Positions 24,883 through 33,753 of a stretch of 64,000 bases of DNA are shown one piece after another. The stretch's first letter is position 1; each line of letters starts with the position of its first letter. The position numbers and the translations under genes are program-made. The notes beneath the pieces were generated by a model. It ran no database searches. It was not told the DNA's origin and saw nothing but the letters and a program-made list of their open reading frames with translations. Source of the stretch: Glaciimonas sp. (lineage in GTDB: Bacteria; Pseudomonadota; Gammaproteobacteria; Burkholderiales; Burkholderiaceae_D); contig JABBOV010000009.1 of assembly GCA_012927625.1 (NCBI GenBank), forward strand, positions 1 through 64,000. The letters are read 5' to 3'.

Positions 24883-26145
24883 ATGACATCCTCCATCCGC
24901 GCCGTCCCAATAACCCGCCGGCCCGACCGTCAATTGGTACAACTGCTTGCGCTGGGTACCGCACAGGTTCTGGCCTGGGCATCATCGACCTACTTGCCGG
25001 CGATCCTGGGTACTGCCATCGCCGCCGAATTGCAGATTTCACGCGGCACTTTTTTCGCGGCATTTTCGTTGTCGCTGGTAGTGATGGCGCTGGTCGGGCC
25101 GCTGGTCGGACGGCGGATTGACCGTACCGGCGGGCGTCGCGTGCTGCTATGTTCGAACTTGGCGCTGGCAAGCGGTTTGCTGATGCTGGCGTTCGCCAGC
25201 GGCATTTTCAGCTTGTACGCGGCCTGGTGCGTGATCGGGCTCGGCATGGGTTTGGGCTTGTACGATGCGCTGTTCGCAACGCTGGTGCAGCAATATGGTA
25301 AATCCGCCGGGCGCTTGATCGTCGGCGTTACCCTGATCGGCGGTTTTGCCAGCACCGTGGGCTGGCCGTTGTCGTCATGGATGCTGGAACACTGGGGCTG
25401 GCGCTGGTGTTGCGCGGCGTGGGCCTTGCTACAAATGTGCGTTGCGCTGCCGTTGCATTACCGTTATGCCAGCAACCGGCGCAGCGGGGATGCCGCCTTA
25501 ACTTCAACATCAACGCCAACTTTGGCTTGCGCCGTAAAACTGGCGTCGCCCGAGGCCACCGCGCAACCGCAAGCGCCGGGCCGGCGCGATGTCGCTTACC
25601 TGTGCCTGTTTTCCGGTGCGACTGCGTTTGTGACTTCGGCCATGGCGGTGCATTTGCCGACGCTGCTGTCGCTGAATGGGGCAACCGCGGCACAAGCATT
25701 GTTTGCCGCCACGCTGCTGGGCCCGGCACAAGTGGCGGCCCGGTTGGCCGAATATGGGTTGACGCAGCACGCCAAAATTCGTCCGCTCACCACCGCCCGC
25801 ATTGCCACAGCCCTGCATCCGGCGGCGTGCCTGGTGCTGGGCGGATTAGGCGGATTGGCCGCTGCCCCGCTGGCGGGAATCTTTTTTGCGCTGCTGCACG
25901 GAGCCGGTAACGGCATGATTTCGATTGCGCGCGGAGTGCTGCCGCTGGCGCTGTTCGGGCCGGTCGGCTACGGTGCGCTGACTGGCAAGCTAGCGCTTTT
26001 TGCCCGCACCATGCAAGCCTGCGCACTGTTCGCTTTCGTGTTGATATTGGATGGCGGCGGGCTCAAGCCGGCATTGCTGCTGTCAGGTGGATTGTCGTTG
26101 GCGGCATTTTTCGCTTTGTGCAAATTGCGTGTGGGTGTTTTGTAA
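24883..26145 (+). CDS. MFS transporter
   Basis: A 420-residue permease with twelve hydrophobic segments. Loop 2-3 has the MFS motif GPLVGRRIDRTGGRRVLL, and the second half shows a less conserved copy. It lies 100 bp after the ABC ATPase in the same direction. The central loop (about residues 190-230) is Ala/Thr/Ser-rich. No specific substrate can be named; it could be an exporter or an additional importer linked to the ABC operon. Confidence 0.85.
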   Translation: MTSSIRAVPITRRPDRQLVQLLALGTAQVLAWASSTYLPAILGTAIAAELQISRGTFFAAFSLSLVVMALVGPLVGRRIDRTGGRRVLLCSNLALASGLLMLAFASGIFSLYAAWCVIGLGMGLGLYDALFATLVQQYGKSAGRLIVGVTLIGGFASTVGWPLSSWMLEHWGWRWCCAAWALLQMCVALPLHYRYASNRRSGDAALTSTSTPTLACAVKLASPEATAQPQAPGRRDVAYLCLFSGATAFVTSAMAVHLPTLLSLNGATAAQALFAATLLGPAQVAARLAEYGLTQHAKIRPLTTARIATALHPAACLVLGGLGGLAAAPLAGIFFALLHGAGNGMISIARGVLPLALFGPVGYGALTGKLALFARTMQACALFAFVLILDGGGLKPALLLSGGLSLAAFFALCKLRVGVL

Positions 26146-26462
26146 CTATTTATCCCACCTTGCGCATTGCGAGGGCCCTTACCTGCACTACGTTTGCGCT
26201 GCGTTGAATGGCAAAAAATACTTACGCGTATTGACATCAGGCAATATTCGCTTGCCTAAATGTCTACGCCCAAGCTAAAATGCATTCTTGACGCATATAC
26301 AATATTTAAAGGAGTATATTTTCTATATCCTATAAAAACATGCGGAAAATAGGTTAAAAAAAGTGATACTCCCTATTTTTTAAAATTGCCTCACACCTCT
26401 GCACGGCACCGAAACCCCAAAATACCGCGTACCTTCCTTCCTCAACGACTTCCTCCCAGCCC
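26146..26462. other. AT-rich gap upstream of vgrG
   Basis: 317 bp without a gene between the MFS transporter and vgrG. It contains dispersed element copy 4 (26294-26373), whose two ends form inverted GGAGTAT / ATACTCC. GC content drops sharply against the flanking genes, marking the left border of the T6SS island. Confidence 0.6.
26294..26373 (-). repeat. dispersed 75-bp element, copy 4
   Basis: Minus strand: GGAGTAT, 20 nt, CCGCAT, 17 nt, AAAATATAC, then GTAT after 13 nt rather than 8. It has an additional GGAGTAT on the plus strand at 26311. It lies 90 bp upstream of vgrG, antiparallel to it. Confidence 0.65.
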
Positions 26463-29400
26463 ATGTCAGAACTCTCAACGCAACTCGCCCAACTTGCGCA
26501 ATTTGGCAGCGCGACACGGCTCTACGCACTGACCATCAACAGCAATGGCCGCGACAGCACCAGCATCGACACCGGCAGCAGCGGGTTGCAAGTCGAAGCC
26601 TTCGCTGCAATAGAAGGCTTGCATACCATCGGTGCGCGCGACATCATCGTTCTCAGCACCAACGCGCACATTCCGTTAAAAACCCTGCTCGGGCGCAGTG
26701 CCACCCTCCATATCTCCCTGTCTGACGGCACCCGTGCCGCTTTCACCGGCCTGATCAACGAAGCAGCGCTCTTGGGCAGCGAAGGCGGATTCGCCCGCTA
26801 CCGGGTGCGGCTAGTGCCCTGGCCCTGGTTATTGACGCAATCGCGCAGCAGCCGCGTCTGGCAAGATAAAACCGTCATCGACATCGTCGAATCGATCTTC
26901 CGGGAATACAGCGCCCACGCCGCCTGGCAATGGAGCAGCGAAGTCGCACCTTTCATGACTGAGGCCCGCACCCGCAGTTACGTTGCCCAATACCGCGAAA
27001 GCAATTTCGATTTCGTCAGTCGCTTATTGAGCGAAGAAGGTCTGAGCTTTCGCATCGAAGAATCCACCACCGCCCCCAGCGGCCATCAGATGGTCCTGTT
27101 TGCCGATACCACCCAAAACAGCGCCTGCCCGGAAGACGCCACCAGCAGCCATGCGCTAGGCGGCCACGGGATTCGCTTCCACGCCGGCACCGCGCGTGAA
27201 GAACAAGACAGCATTCAAGCCCTGAGTGCCAGACGCACCTTGCAAGCCGGCGCGATCACCTTGCTGTCGTATGACTACAAGACCAAGAAAGCCGTGACGG
27301 CCCAGATTCCGACCCATCATGCCTTCGGCGGCAAGCAAGCGCCGCTGCTGGAAAGCTACGACAGCCCGGGCCCGTATGCGTACGCCAACAGTGCCGAAGC
27401 CCAGCGTTACGGCCAATTGCACATGCAAGCGCATGAAGCGCGCAACAAACGCTGGTATGCGCGCAGCACCGTGCGCACCTTACGCCCGGGCACCACATTC
27501 GATTTGACGCAAGGCCCGCTCAATGCCGCAGCCAATGCGGCCCCAGTACCCTACACGGTGCTGCGCGTGGCCAGCATTGGCGTCAACAACTTGCCCAAAA
27601 ATGTGTCCGAAGGCATCGCCGAACTGTTCGGCCCGATCCCGCAACTGTTGGAAGAATGCATCGCCTCGTGTACTGCCGCCACGGGCGAGGAGGAATTCGG
27701 GGACGGATCGGACTCGGAATCAGGATTCAGCTTCGGGTTCGAAACTGCCGACAACAATCTCGCGACCGTGATTGCGCAAGCCACGGCGCTGGGCTACGCC
27801 AACCGTTTCGAAGCGATTCGGGCCGACATTGTCTGGCGTGCGGTACTGGCCGACGGCACCGGCCTGCGCCACAACCCGCGTCCTACCGCCTTCGGCAGCC
27901 AAAGCGCCATCGTGGTGGGCGCCAGTGGCGAAACCCGTCCCAACGGCGCTGATGAAATCTACTGCGACCGGCTGGGCCGGGTGCGGATTCAATTCCACTG
28001 GCAAGGTCAGCATGATGACGCCAACGCCACCTGCTGGGTACGGGTAGCGCAACGCGCCGCCGGTGCCGGCATGGGGGTGCAATTCCTGCCGCGCATCGGG
28101 CAAGAAGTCCTGGTGCAGTTTCTCGAAGGCGACATCGACCGTCCGATCATCCTCGGCGCCTTGTACAACGGCCGGGGCGAAGGCGGTGTGATTCCGACAC
28201 CGGGCGGCAATACCGACCAACTGGCCGACGTGACCGTCTTCGAAGGCGCCAACGACCACCGCAGCAGCGCGCAAGGCAATCTGGCCGGCGCCAACAGCCC
28301 GACCTGGCACGGCGCCAGCCCGGACCATGCCGGGCATCGGAATGCCGGCGCCCAATGGGGCATTCGCAGCAAGGAGTTCGGCGGCAGCGGCTACAACCAA
28401 TTGCTGTTCGACGATACCGATCATCAGGGCAGAATCCAACTCAAGACCACTCATGCGGGGTCGGAACTCAATCTGGGCCATCTGATCCACAGCGCCGACA
28501 ATTACCGCGGCAGCTTGCGCGGGCTCGGAGCCGAACTGCGCACCGACGCCTATGGTGCGGTGCGCGCTGCACAAGGCATTCTGGTGTCGAGCTATTGCAT
28601 CAGCCACAACGCCACCAGCCGCGACCCGGCCGGCGACAACAGTGCCGGACAAGCTCTGCTCAAACAAGCGGTACTGCTGGCAAAAAGCTTTAACAGCGCT
28701 GCCATCACCCACAAGACGGTGGGTTATGCAGTCCATCAGGGCCCGGTCAAGGCCAACGCCAGCATCCTCGACGCCCAAGCCGCACCGCTGCAGGCGCTGT
28801 ATGCCGCCACCAGCGGCATGCTCAGTAAAGACAGCTTTGAACAAGCCAAAAGCGATGCGCAAGACAAGAACACCCGTGCCAGTGAGGATAAGCTGCCGCA
28901 CAGCACCGACCCGATCATCGGCATTGCCGCGCGGGCTGGGTTGGGCGTGGTTGCGGGAAGTGATCTGCAACTGGCCAATGGCGAGACGGTAGCGGTCATG
29001 AGTGGGCAGGATAGCCAGTTCATCACAGGCAATCAGCTGAGAATGCACACCGGTCAGGCGATCGGGATGCTGGCGGGGGCGGTCAAGCCGGGCGCGGGCA
29101 ATGTCGGCTTGCAACTGATTGCTGCGCAACAAGCCATTGATGTGCAGGCGCAAAGCGATGCGATCACAGTCCAGGCCCGCGATCAGGTCAGGGTGATGAG
29201 TGCCCATGCGCATATCGACTGGGCCGCAGCCAAGAGCATCAGTTTGAGTACGGCCGGCGGCGCCAACATCACGATCGCCGGTGGCAATATCACGGTGCAG
29301 TGTCCGGGCAAGATTACTGTGCAGGCGGGGTTGAAACGGTTTGATGGGCCGACGTCACTGTCGCGGGAGATGAATACGTGGCCGAAAACGCAGTTCGACC

Positions 29401-29576
29401 AGCGCTATGTGATTCGCCATCGCGCCACGAACGAACCCATGGCTAATATGCGGGTAGAAATCACGCGCGCTGACGGCTCGAAAATCAAGGCAGTAACCGA
29501 TGCTGCCGGAAAACTGCCAATACAAAAAGGAATCAGCCCGGAAGAGCTGTCGATCAAAATTCTCGGGAAAGCATAA
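26463..29576 (+). CDS. vgrG: type VI secretion spike protein VgrG with DUF2345
   Basis: A 1037-residue tip protein of the type VI secretion needle. Order: gp27-like N-terminal part (about 1-400, with YRESNFDFVSRLLSEEGLSF), gp5 OB-fold (about 495-575, with CDRLGRVRIQFHW and FLPRIGQEVLVQFLEGDIDRP, ILGALYNG), DUF2345 beta-helix (about 720-960, ITVQCPGKITVQAG) and a 75-residue C-terminal tail that looks transthyretin-like (YVIRHRATNEPMANMRVEIT). The tail is the usual place for binding a cargo effector. The lipase gene starts eight bases after its stop, so the two are probably delivered together. No structural T6SS genes are in the window, so this is an orphan vgrG island. Confidence 0.95.
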   Translation: MSELSTQLAQLAQFGSATRLYALTINSNGRDSTSIDTGSSGLQVEAFAAIEGLHTIGARDIIVLSTNAHIPLKTLLGRSATLHISLSDGTRAAFTGLINEAALLGSEGGFARYRVRLVPWPWLLTQSRSSRVWQDKTVIDIVESIFREYSAHAAWQWSSEVAPFMTEARTRSYVAQYRESNFDFVSRLLSEEGLSFRIEESTTAPSGHQMVLFADTTQNSACPEDATSSHALGGHGIRFHAGTAREEQDSIQALSARRTLQAGAITLLSYDYKTKKAVTAQIPTHHAFGGKQAPLLESYDSPGPYAYANSAEAQRYGQLHMQAHEARNKRWYARSTVRTLRPGTTFDLTQGPLNAAANAAPVPYTVLRVASIGVNNLPKNVSEGIAELFGPIPQLLEECIASCTAATGEEEFGDGSDSESGFSFGFETADNNLATVIAQATALGYANRFEAIRADIVWRAVLADGTGLRHNPRPTAFGSQSAIVVGASGETRPNGADEIYCDRLGRVRIQFHWQGQHDDANATCWVRVAQRAAGAGMGVQFLPRIGQEVLVQFLEGDIDRPIILGALYNGRGEGGVIPTPGGNTDQLADVTVFEGANDHRSSAQGNLAGANSPTWHGASPDHAGHRNAGAQWGIRSKEFGGSGYNQLLFDDTDHQGRIQLKTTHAGSELNLGHLIHSADNYRGSLRGLGAELRTDAYGAVRAAQGILVSSYCISHNATSRDPAGDNSAGQALLKQAVLLAKSFNSAAITHKTVGYAVHQGPVKANASILDAQAAPLQALYAATSGMLSKDSFEQAKSDAQDKNTRASEDKLPHSTDPIIGIAARAGLGVVAGSDLQLANGETVAVMSGQDSQFITGNQLRMHTGQAIGMLAGAVKPGAGNVGLQLIAAQQAIDVQAQSDAITVQARDQVRVMSAHAHIDWAAAKSISLSTAGGANITIAGGNITVQCPGKITVQAGLKRFDGPTSLSREMNTWPKTQFDQRYVIRHRATNEPMANMRVEITRADGSKIKAVTDAAGKLPIQKGISPEELSIKILGKA

Positions 29577-29584
29577 AAACTGCC

Positions 29585-31249
29585 ATGTCGCAAAACGAAA
29601 ATAAAAACGATAGCGAAATTTATATCGTTCCCATGCAAGTGGACAAAGATGGGCGTCCTATAGCTTCCACCCGATTGACACTTGCGCAAGACAAGCGAGA
29701 AAACGTCATATTGCCCATGCCCATTACGGTAATTCCGATTGTGTTAATTCCGGGAATCATGGGAACCAACTTGCAATCCACAAACGGTGAAATCATCTGG
29801 CGCCCGCCTAATTTGGACGGTGCCGGTGCCGTCCTGGATGCAGTTGGTCAGTTGTTCGCGTTTTTCTTTCGCGGCCCCGCTACCCGCCAAAAGAACCTCA
29901 ATCCATTGGAAGCCAAGGTCGATGACCGCGGCTCGGTCGATGCCGGGAGTGCCGGTGACACCATGGATGACAAGTTAGCCCGGGAACGTGGCTGGGGCAG
30001 CGTGATGCGTTCGTCCTACCAGCCCATGATGTGTCGACTGCAAAAGGAACTCAACGACGTTATGCTCCAGGCCAAGCTGAAACCTTGGTGGGCAGGCGAA
30101 GGAATGCGCGCCCCGGCTGATTATGGTGAGCAAAAAGGCGATGCAGTGCTAACTGAGGCAGAGTTAAAGCACGCCGCACACTACCGCTATGAGGTTTGGG
30201 CCGGTGGCTATAACTGGATCAAATCCAACCGGGATTCTGCCCAAGAGTTGATCGACTATATCGACAAAACCGTACTGGCCCACTACAAAAAAACGAATCA
30301 ACGGGCCGACAAGGTGATTTTGGTCACGCACTCCATGGGCGGCCTAGTGGCGCGGGCCATGACCCACATTCACAACTACCCCAACGTGCTGGGCGTAGTC
30401 CATGGCGTCATGCCGGCCACGGGTGCGCCGGCCACGTACCACCACGCGCGCTGCGGCTACGATGGTGTTTCAAGCATCATTTTGGGTCGCAACGCCAAGG
30501 AAGTCGTGCCCGTGATGTGCAACTCGCCAGGCGCACTCGAATTGATTCCGAGTGCAGATTACAAAGAGGGCAAACCCTGGCTCAAGCTGGGTGGAGCAAC
30601 CAACGAAGGGCCGCAATTGCCCAAGGTTGATGTCTACGAGGAAATCTACAAAAGCCGCGAATGGTATGGGCTGGTGCCTGCACATAATGAGAAGTTGCTG
30701 GATCCGGCAAATATTGCTGCTGTTAAAAACCCTGGAGGAGGTATTTCGCTAAATTACCAGGAATCGGTTGCGACTCAGTTTGACAAGAGAGTCGACAAAG
30801 TCAAAAAATTTCACGAAGCCATTTCAAAAAAATACCCCAGTCCCTCCTATGCGCATTACGGTGCTGACTCCAGGGAGCACAGTTGGGAAACGGTGCACTG
30901 GAAAGGTCCATCTATTAGCGAAGACGCATCGCAACAGGTGGATAAAGACGACCACAATGGCAGCCTGAGATTGGGCAGTAGCAAAGCGCACATTGCGCTG
31001 GAGTTTGGCGAAGCCAATCAGCCCGGCGATGGCACCGTGCCCACCGTGTCCGGCGAAGCGCCGGGTCAGGCTGGAACAAATGCCTCGTTTCGCCAGGGCG
31101 ACCAGGGCAAAGGGGAATACGCTGGGACGAACCGCAAAGGCAAGGCACAAGGCTACGACCACCAAGGCAGCTGCAACGACCCGCGCGCGCAGTGGGCCAC
31201 TTTGTATGGCATTGTCAAAATCGCACAGGAGGCCAATTGGCATGACTAA
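29585..31249 (+). CDS. tle4: Tle4-like T6SS lipase effector
   Basis: A 554-residue alpha/beta hydrolase without a signal peptide, as expected of a T6SS cargo. IPIVLIPGIMGTNLQ near residue 55 is the oxyanion region of LCAT/PGAP1-like lipases. The nucleophile elbow is THSMGG with S250. GDGTVP gives a likely acid at D482, and YDHQGS a likely His at H526. It lies directly after vgrG and before genes resembling Tli4 immunity proteins, which argues for the Tle4 family of phospholipases that attack membranes from the periplasm. It overlaps the first immunity gene by eight bases. Family assignment is by motif and context. Its last 40 or so codons are duplicated further downstream. Confidence 0.8.
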   Translation: MSQNENKNDSEIYIVPMQVDKDGRPIASTRLTLAQDKRENVILPMPITVIPIVLIPGIMGTNLQSTNGEIIWRPPNLDGAGAVLDAVGQLFAFFFRGPATRQKNLNPLEAKVDDRGSVDAGSAGDTMDDKLARERGWGSVMRSSYQPMMCRLQKELNDVMLQAKLKPWWAGEGMRAPADYGEQKGDAVLTEAELKHAAHYRYEVWAGGYNWIKSNRDSAQELIDYIDKTVLAHYKKTNQRADKVILVTHSMGGLVARAMTHIHNYPNVLGVVHGVMPATGAPATYHHARCGYDGVSSIILGRNAKEVVPVMCNSPGALELIPSADYKEGKPWLKLGGATNEGPQLPKVDVYEEIYKSREWYGLVPAHNEKLLDPANIAAVKNPGGGISLNYQESVATQFDKRVDKVKKFHEAISKKYPSPSYAHYGADSREHSWETVHWKGPSISEDASQQVDKDDHNGSLRLGSSKAHIALEFGEANQPGDGTVPTVSGEAPGQAGTNASFRQGDQGKGEYAGTNRKGKAQGYDHQGSCNDPRAQWATLYGIVKIAQEANWHD

Positions 31250-32267
31250 CTCGTTACGTCGTAAAACAGCTATCGCTGCTCTGCTGGCATTGTGCGGCTG
31301 CACTGCCACCTATTCAGATACCCAAGAACGGACCAAGGCAATCAACATGAGTCAAGACAACACACCAAAAAAAACCCACTGCTTGGGGCGTTACCTTATT
31401 GCTCTGAACGGCGATGTCGTAGTTGATGCAGATTTTGTTTATGCCAAAGGTAAAGTGGAAACCCGGCTTAATTTCCTGAAATCCGATTTTGAACGACTGG
31501 TATCTAACCGAGAAACTACTCTGAAAAATACCCCGCATGACAAAGGCGGTTCTATGTTTATTGGAAGGACTGAGTTGGCTCCAAATAGGGTCTTGATTCA
31601 ATCCTGGACCGACTCAGTTACCAGTAAAACTATGCATGCGAATGAAGAATATATTTACCTTCCAGAAAAACGAACCTTATTTCTTCGTAAAACTGATAGT
31701 GATGCTTCTGCTCGCTCGAACACCATTGATCTCGCAAAACGCATAGCAATTTCGTACCAATATAGGAATCCTAATGAAATTCCGTCAGGTGTTGGATTTT
31801 GCATTAACTCAGGACTAATGGCGGATAACAAACTGAATAGCGAAGAAGTAAAAGCAGCCTTCCACTTCAAGCAATACCCCAGCGTCTCCGTATACTTCAA
31901 CTCCTACGTCACTGGCAACCCTGACACAGAACTACTCGATCGTCTCGGTGGACTGCCAGCTTCACTCATGCAAGCCGCCGCCGGCATGACGAGTCTGCGC
32001 CGCGGCAACCGCAATCTAGGCCCGGTCAAAGGTCAGGAATTGCTGGTGCGCGCCAGCGCAGAGGGCAAACGCAGCTACGAATTCTTGTGGGAATCTCAAG
32101 GCCGCGCCCGCTCCATAGAGTTTCCTTTTATCTCGCTAAAACTGACAACCACCGCCGAGACCCATAACGGCAAGATTGTTGATGCACCTTTCAAAACCGA
32201 TGCAGAAGCGTTGCAATTTTGGGACGCGATATTGCAAACGTTACGGCTGCGGCCCGGCGCTGTTTAG
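31242..32267 (+). CDS. tli4: Tli4-like lipoprotein immunity protein, copy A
   Basis: A 341-residue protein starting MTNSLRRKTAIAALLAL with a lipobox ending LCGC near residue 18, so it is probably a lipoprotein facing the periplasm. The mature part starts with THCLGRYLIAL, the opening seen in Tli4-family proteins, and has a strongly conserved C-terminal half (VKAAFHFKQYPSVSVYFNS, ELLDRLGGLPASLMQAAAGM, EFLWESQG). The start at 31242 gives the signal peptide and overlaps the lipase stop by eight bases. Predicted to bind and block the lipase in the periplasm. Copies B and C follow at exactly 1252-bp steps. Confidence 0.8.
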   Translation: MTNSLRRKTAIAALLALCGCTATYSDTQERTKAINMSQDNTPKKTHCLGRYLIALNGDVVVDADFVYAKGKVETRLNFLKSDFERLVSNRETTLKNTPHDKGGSMFIGRTELAPNRVLIQSWTDSVTSKTMHANEEYIYLPEKRTLFLRKTDSDASARSNTIDLAKRIAISYQYRNPNEIPSGVGFCINSGLMADNKLNSEEVKAAFHFKQYPSVSVYFNSYVTGNPDTELLDRLGGLPASLMQAAAGMTSLRRGNRNLGPVKGQELLVRASAEGKRSYEFLWESQGRARSIEFPFISLKLTTTAETHNGKIVDAPFKTDAEALQFWDAILQTLRLRPGAV

Positions 32268-32366
32268 GGAAAGTGTCCAGGCTTGTCTACGGCGTCGACA
32301 ACTACCGGAATACAGCGATGTCGAGCTGCAATTGGTCATTCAGAGTCACGGTACGGTTTCCATTGG

Positions 32367-32501
32367 GCCTACGCCGGGACGAACCATAAAGGCAAGGCAC
32401 AAGGCTACGACCACCAAGGCAGCTGCAACGACCCACGTGCGCAATGGGCCACCTTGTATGGCATTTTCAAAATCGCACAGGAGGCCAATTGGCATGATTA
32501 A
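32367..32501 (+). pseudogene. relic of tle4 3' end, unit 2
   Basis: A readable copy of the last 43 lipase codons (AGTNHKGKAQGYDHQG to IAQEANWHD and stop), including the predicted catalytic His block. It overlaps the start of immunity copy B by eight bases exactly as in the parent junction. The 100 bp before it (32268-32366) do not match the lipase and are repeated in unit 3. Confidence 0.85.
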
Positions 32502-33519
32502 CGCGTTACGTCGTAAAACAGCTATCGCTGCTCTGCTGGCATTGTGCGGCTGCACTACCACTCCTTCAAGCACCCACGAACGAACCAAGGCAATCAACAT
32601 GAGTCAAGACAACACACCGAAAAAAACCCACTGCTTGGGGCGTTACCTTATCGATCTGAATGCCGATGTCGCAGTTGATGCAGATTTTGTTTACGCCAAA
32701 GGCAAAGTGGAAACCCGGCTTAATTTCCTGAAATCTGATTTTGAACGACTGTTATCTAACCGAGAAACTAATCTGAAAAATACCCCGCATGACAAAGGCG
32801 GTTCTATGTTTATTGGAAGGACTGAGTTGGCTCCAAATAGGGTCTTGATTCAATCCTGGACCGACTCAGTTACCAGTAAAACTATGCATGCGAATGAAGA
32901 ATATATTTACCTTCCAGAAAAACGAACCTTATTTCTTCGTAAAACTGATAGTGATGCTTCTGCTCGCTCGAACACCATTGATCTCGCAAAACGCATAGCA
33001 ATTTCGTACCAATATAGGAATCCTAATGAAATTCCGTCAGGTGTTGGATTTTGCATTAACTCAGGACTAATGGCGGATAACAAACTGAATAGCGAAGAAG
33101 TAAAAGCAGCCTTCCACTTCAAGCAATACCCCAGCGTCTCCGTATATTTCAACTCCTACGTCACTGGCAACCCCGACACAGAACTACTCGATCGGCTCGG
33201 TGGACTGCCCGCCTCACTCTTGCAAGCCGCCGCTGGCATGACGAGTCTGCGCCGCGGCAATAGCAATCTGGGCCCGGTCAAAGGTCAGGAATTGCTGGTG
33301 CGCGCCAGCGCAGAGGGCAAACGCAGCTACGAATTCTTGTGGGAATCTCAAGGCCGTGACAGCTCTATTGAATATCCTTTCATCTCGCTAAAACTGACGA
33401 CGACCGCCGAAACCCATAACGGCAAGATTATTGATGCGCCTTTCAAAACCGATGCAGAAGCGCTGCAATTTTGGGATGCGATATTGCAAACGTTACGGCT
33501 GCGGCCCGGCGCTGTTTAG
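32494..33519 (+). CDS. tli4: Tli4-like lipoprotein immunity protein, copy B
   Basis: 341 residues, nearly identical to copy A: differences cluster in the signal peptide (TTTPSSTHE for TATYSDTQE), a few residues after THCLGRYLI, and scattered single changes. The lipobox LCGC and the start context (GGAGGCCAATTGGC before ATG) are kept. The near-identity with A points to a recent duplication or ongoing gene conversion. Expected to be functional. Confidence 0.8.
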   Translation: MINALRRKTAIAALLALCGCTTTPSSTHERTKAINMSQDNTPKKTHCLGRYLIDLNADVAVDADFVYAKGKVETRLNFLKSDFERLLSNRETNLKNTPHDKGGSMFIGRTELAPNRVLIQSWTDSVTSKTMHANEEYIYLPEKRTLFLRKTDSDASARSNTIDLAKRIAISYQYRNPNEIPSGVGFCINSGLMADNKLNSEEVKAAFHFKQYPSVSVYFNSYVTGNPDTELLDRLGGLPASLLQAAAGMTSLRRGNSNLGPVKGQELLVRASAEGKRSYEFLWESQGRDSSIEYPFISLKLTTTAETHNGKIIDAPFKTDAEALQFWDAILQTLRLRPGAV

Positions 33520-33618
33520 GAAAAGTGTCCAGGCTTGTCTACGGCGTCGACAACTACCGGAATACAGCGATGTCGAGCTGCAATTGGTCATTCAGAGTCA
33601 CGGTACGGTTTCCATTGG

Positions 33619-33753
33619 GCCTACGCCGGGACGAACCACAAAGGCAAGGCACAAGGCTACGACCACCAAGACAGCTACAACGACCCAAGAGCGCAGTGAA
33701 CCACCTTACACAGCATTATCAAGATCGCACAGGAGGCCAATTGGCATGATTAA
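33619..33753 (+). pseudogene. relic of tle4 3' end, unit 3 (nonsense mutation)
   Basis: A second relic of the lipase tail. It reads YAGTNHKGKAQGYDHQDSYN, then DPRAQ, then a TGA in place of TGG, then TTLHSIIKIAQEANWHD. The stop shows that this copy is not under selection for the protein, while its last 40 bp, which contain the ribosome site and start of immunity copy C, remain conserved. Confidence 0.8.

Noticed and set aside
27720-29213. A 497-codon open frame antisense to vgrG
   Set aside because: It is an antisense shadow of a GC-rich gene; composition is Gly/Ala/Val-rich without motifs, while the plus strand encodes a clear VgrG.
30993-31241. Long N-terminal extension of the first immunity gene
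   Set aside because: The upstream part overlaps the lipase in another frame. The ATG at 31242 gives a signal peptide and the same length as the two other copies. The same argument holds for copies B and C.
32283-32501. A 72-codon gene between immunity copies A and B
   Set aside because: Its second half is a copy of the lipase 3' end; its first half is unrelated leader sequence with no ribosome site. It is a relic, not a gene.
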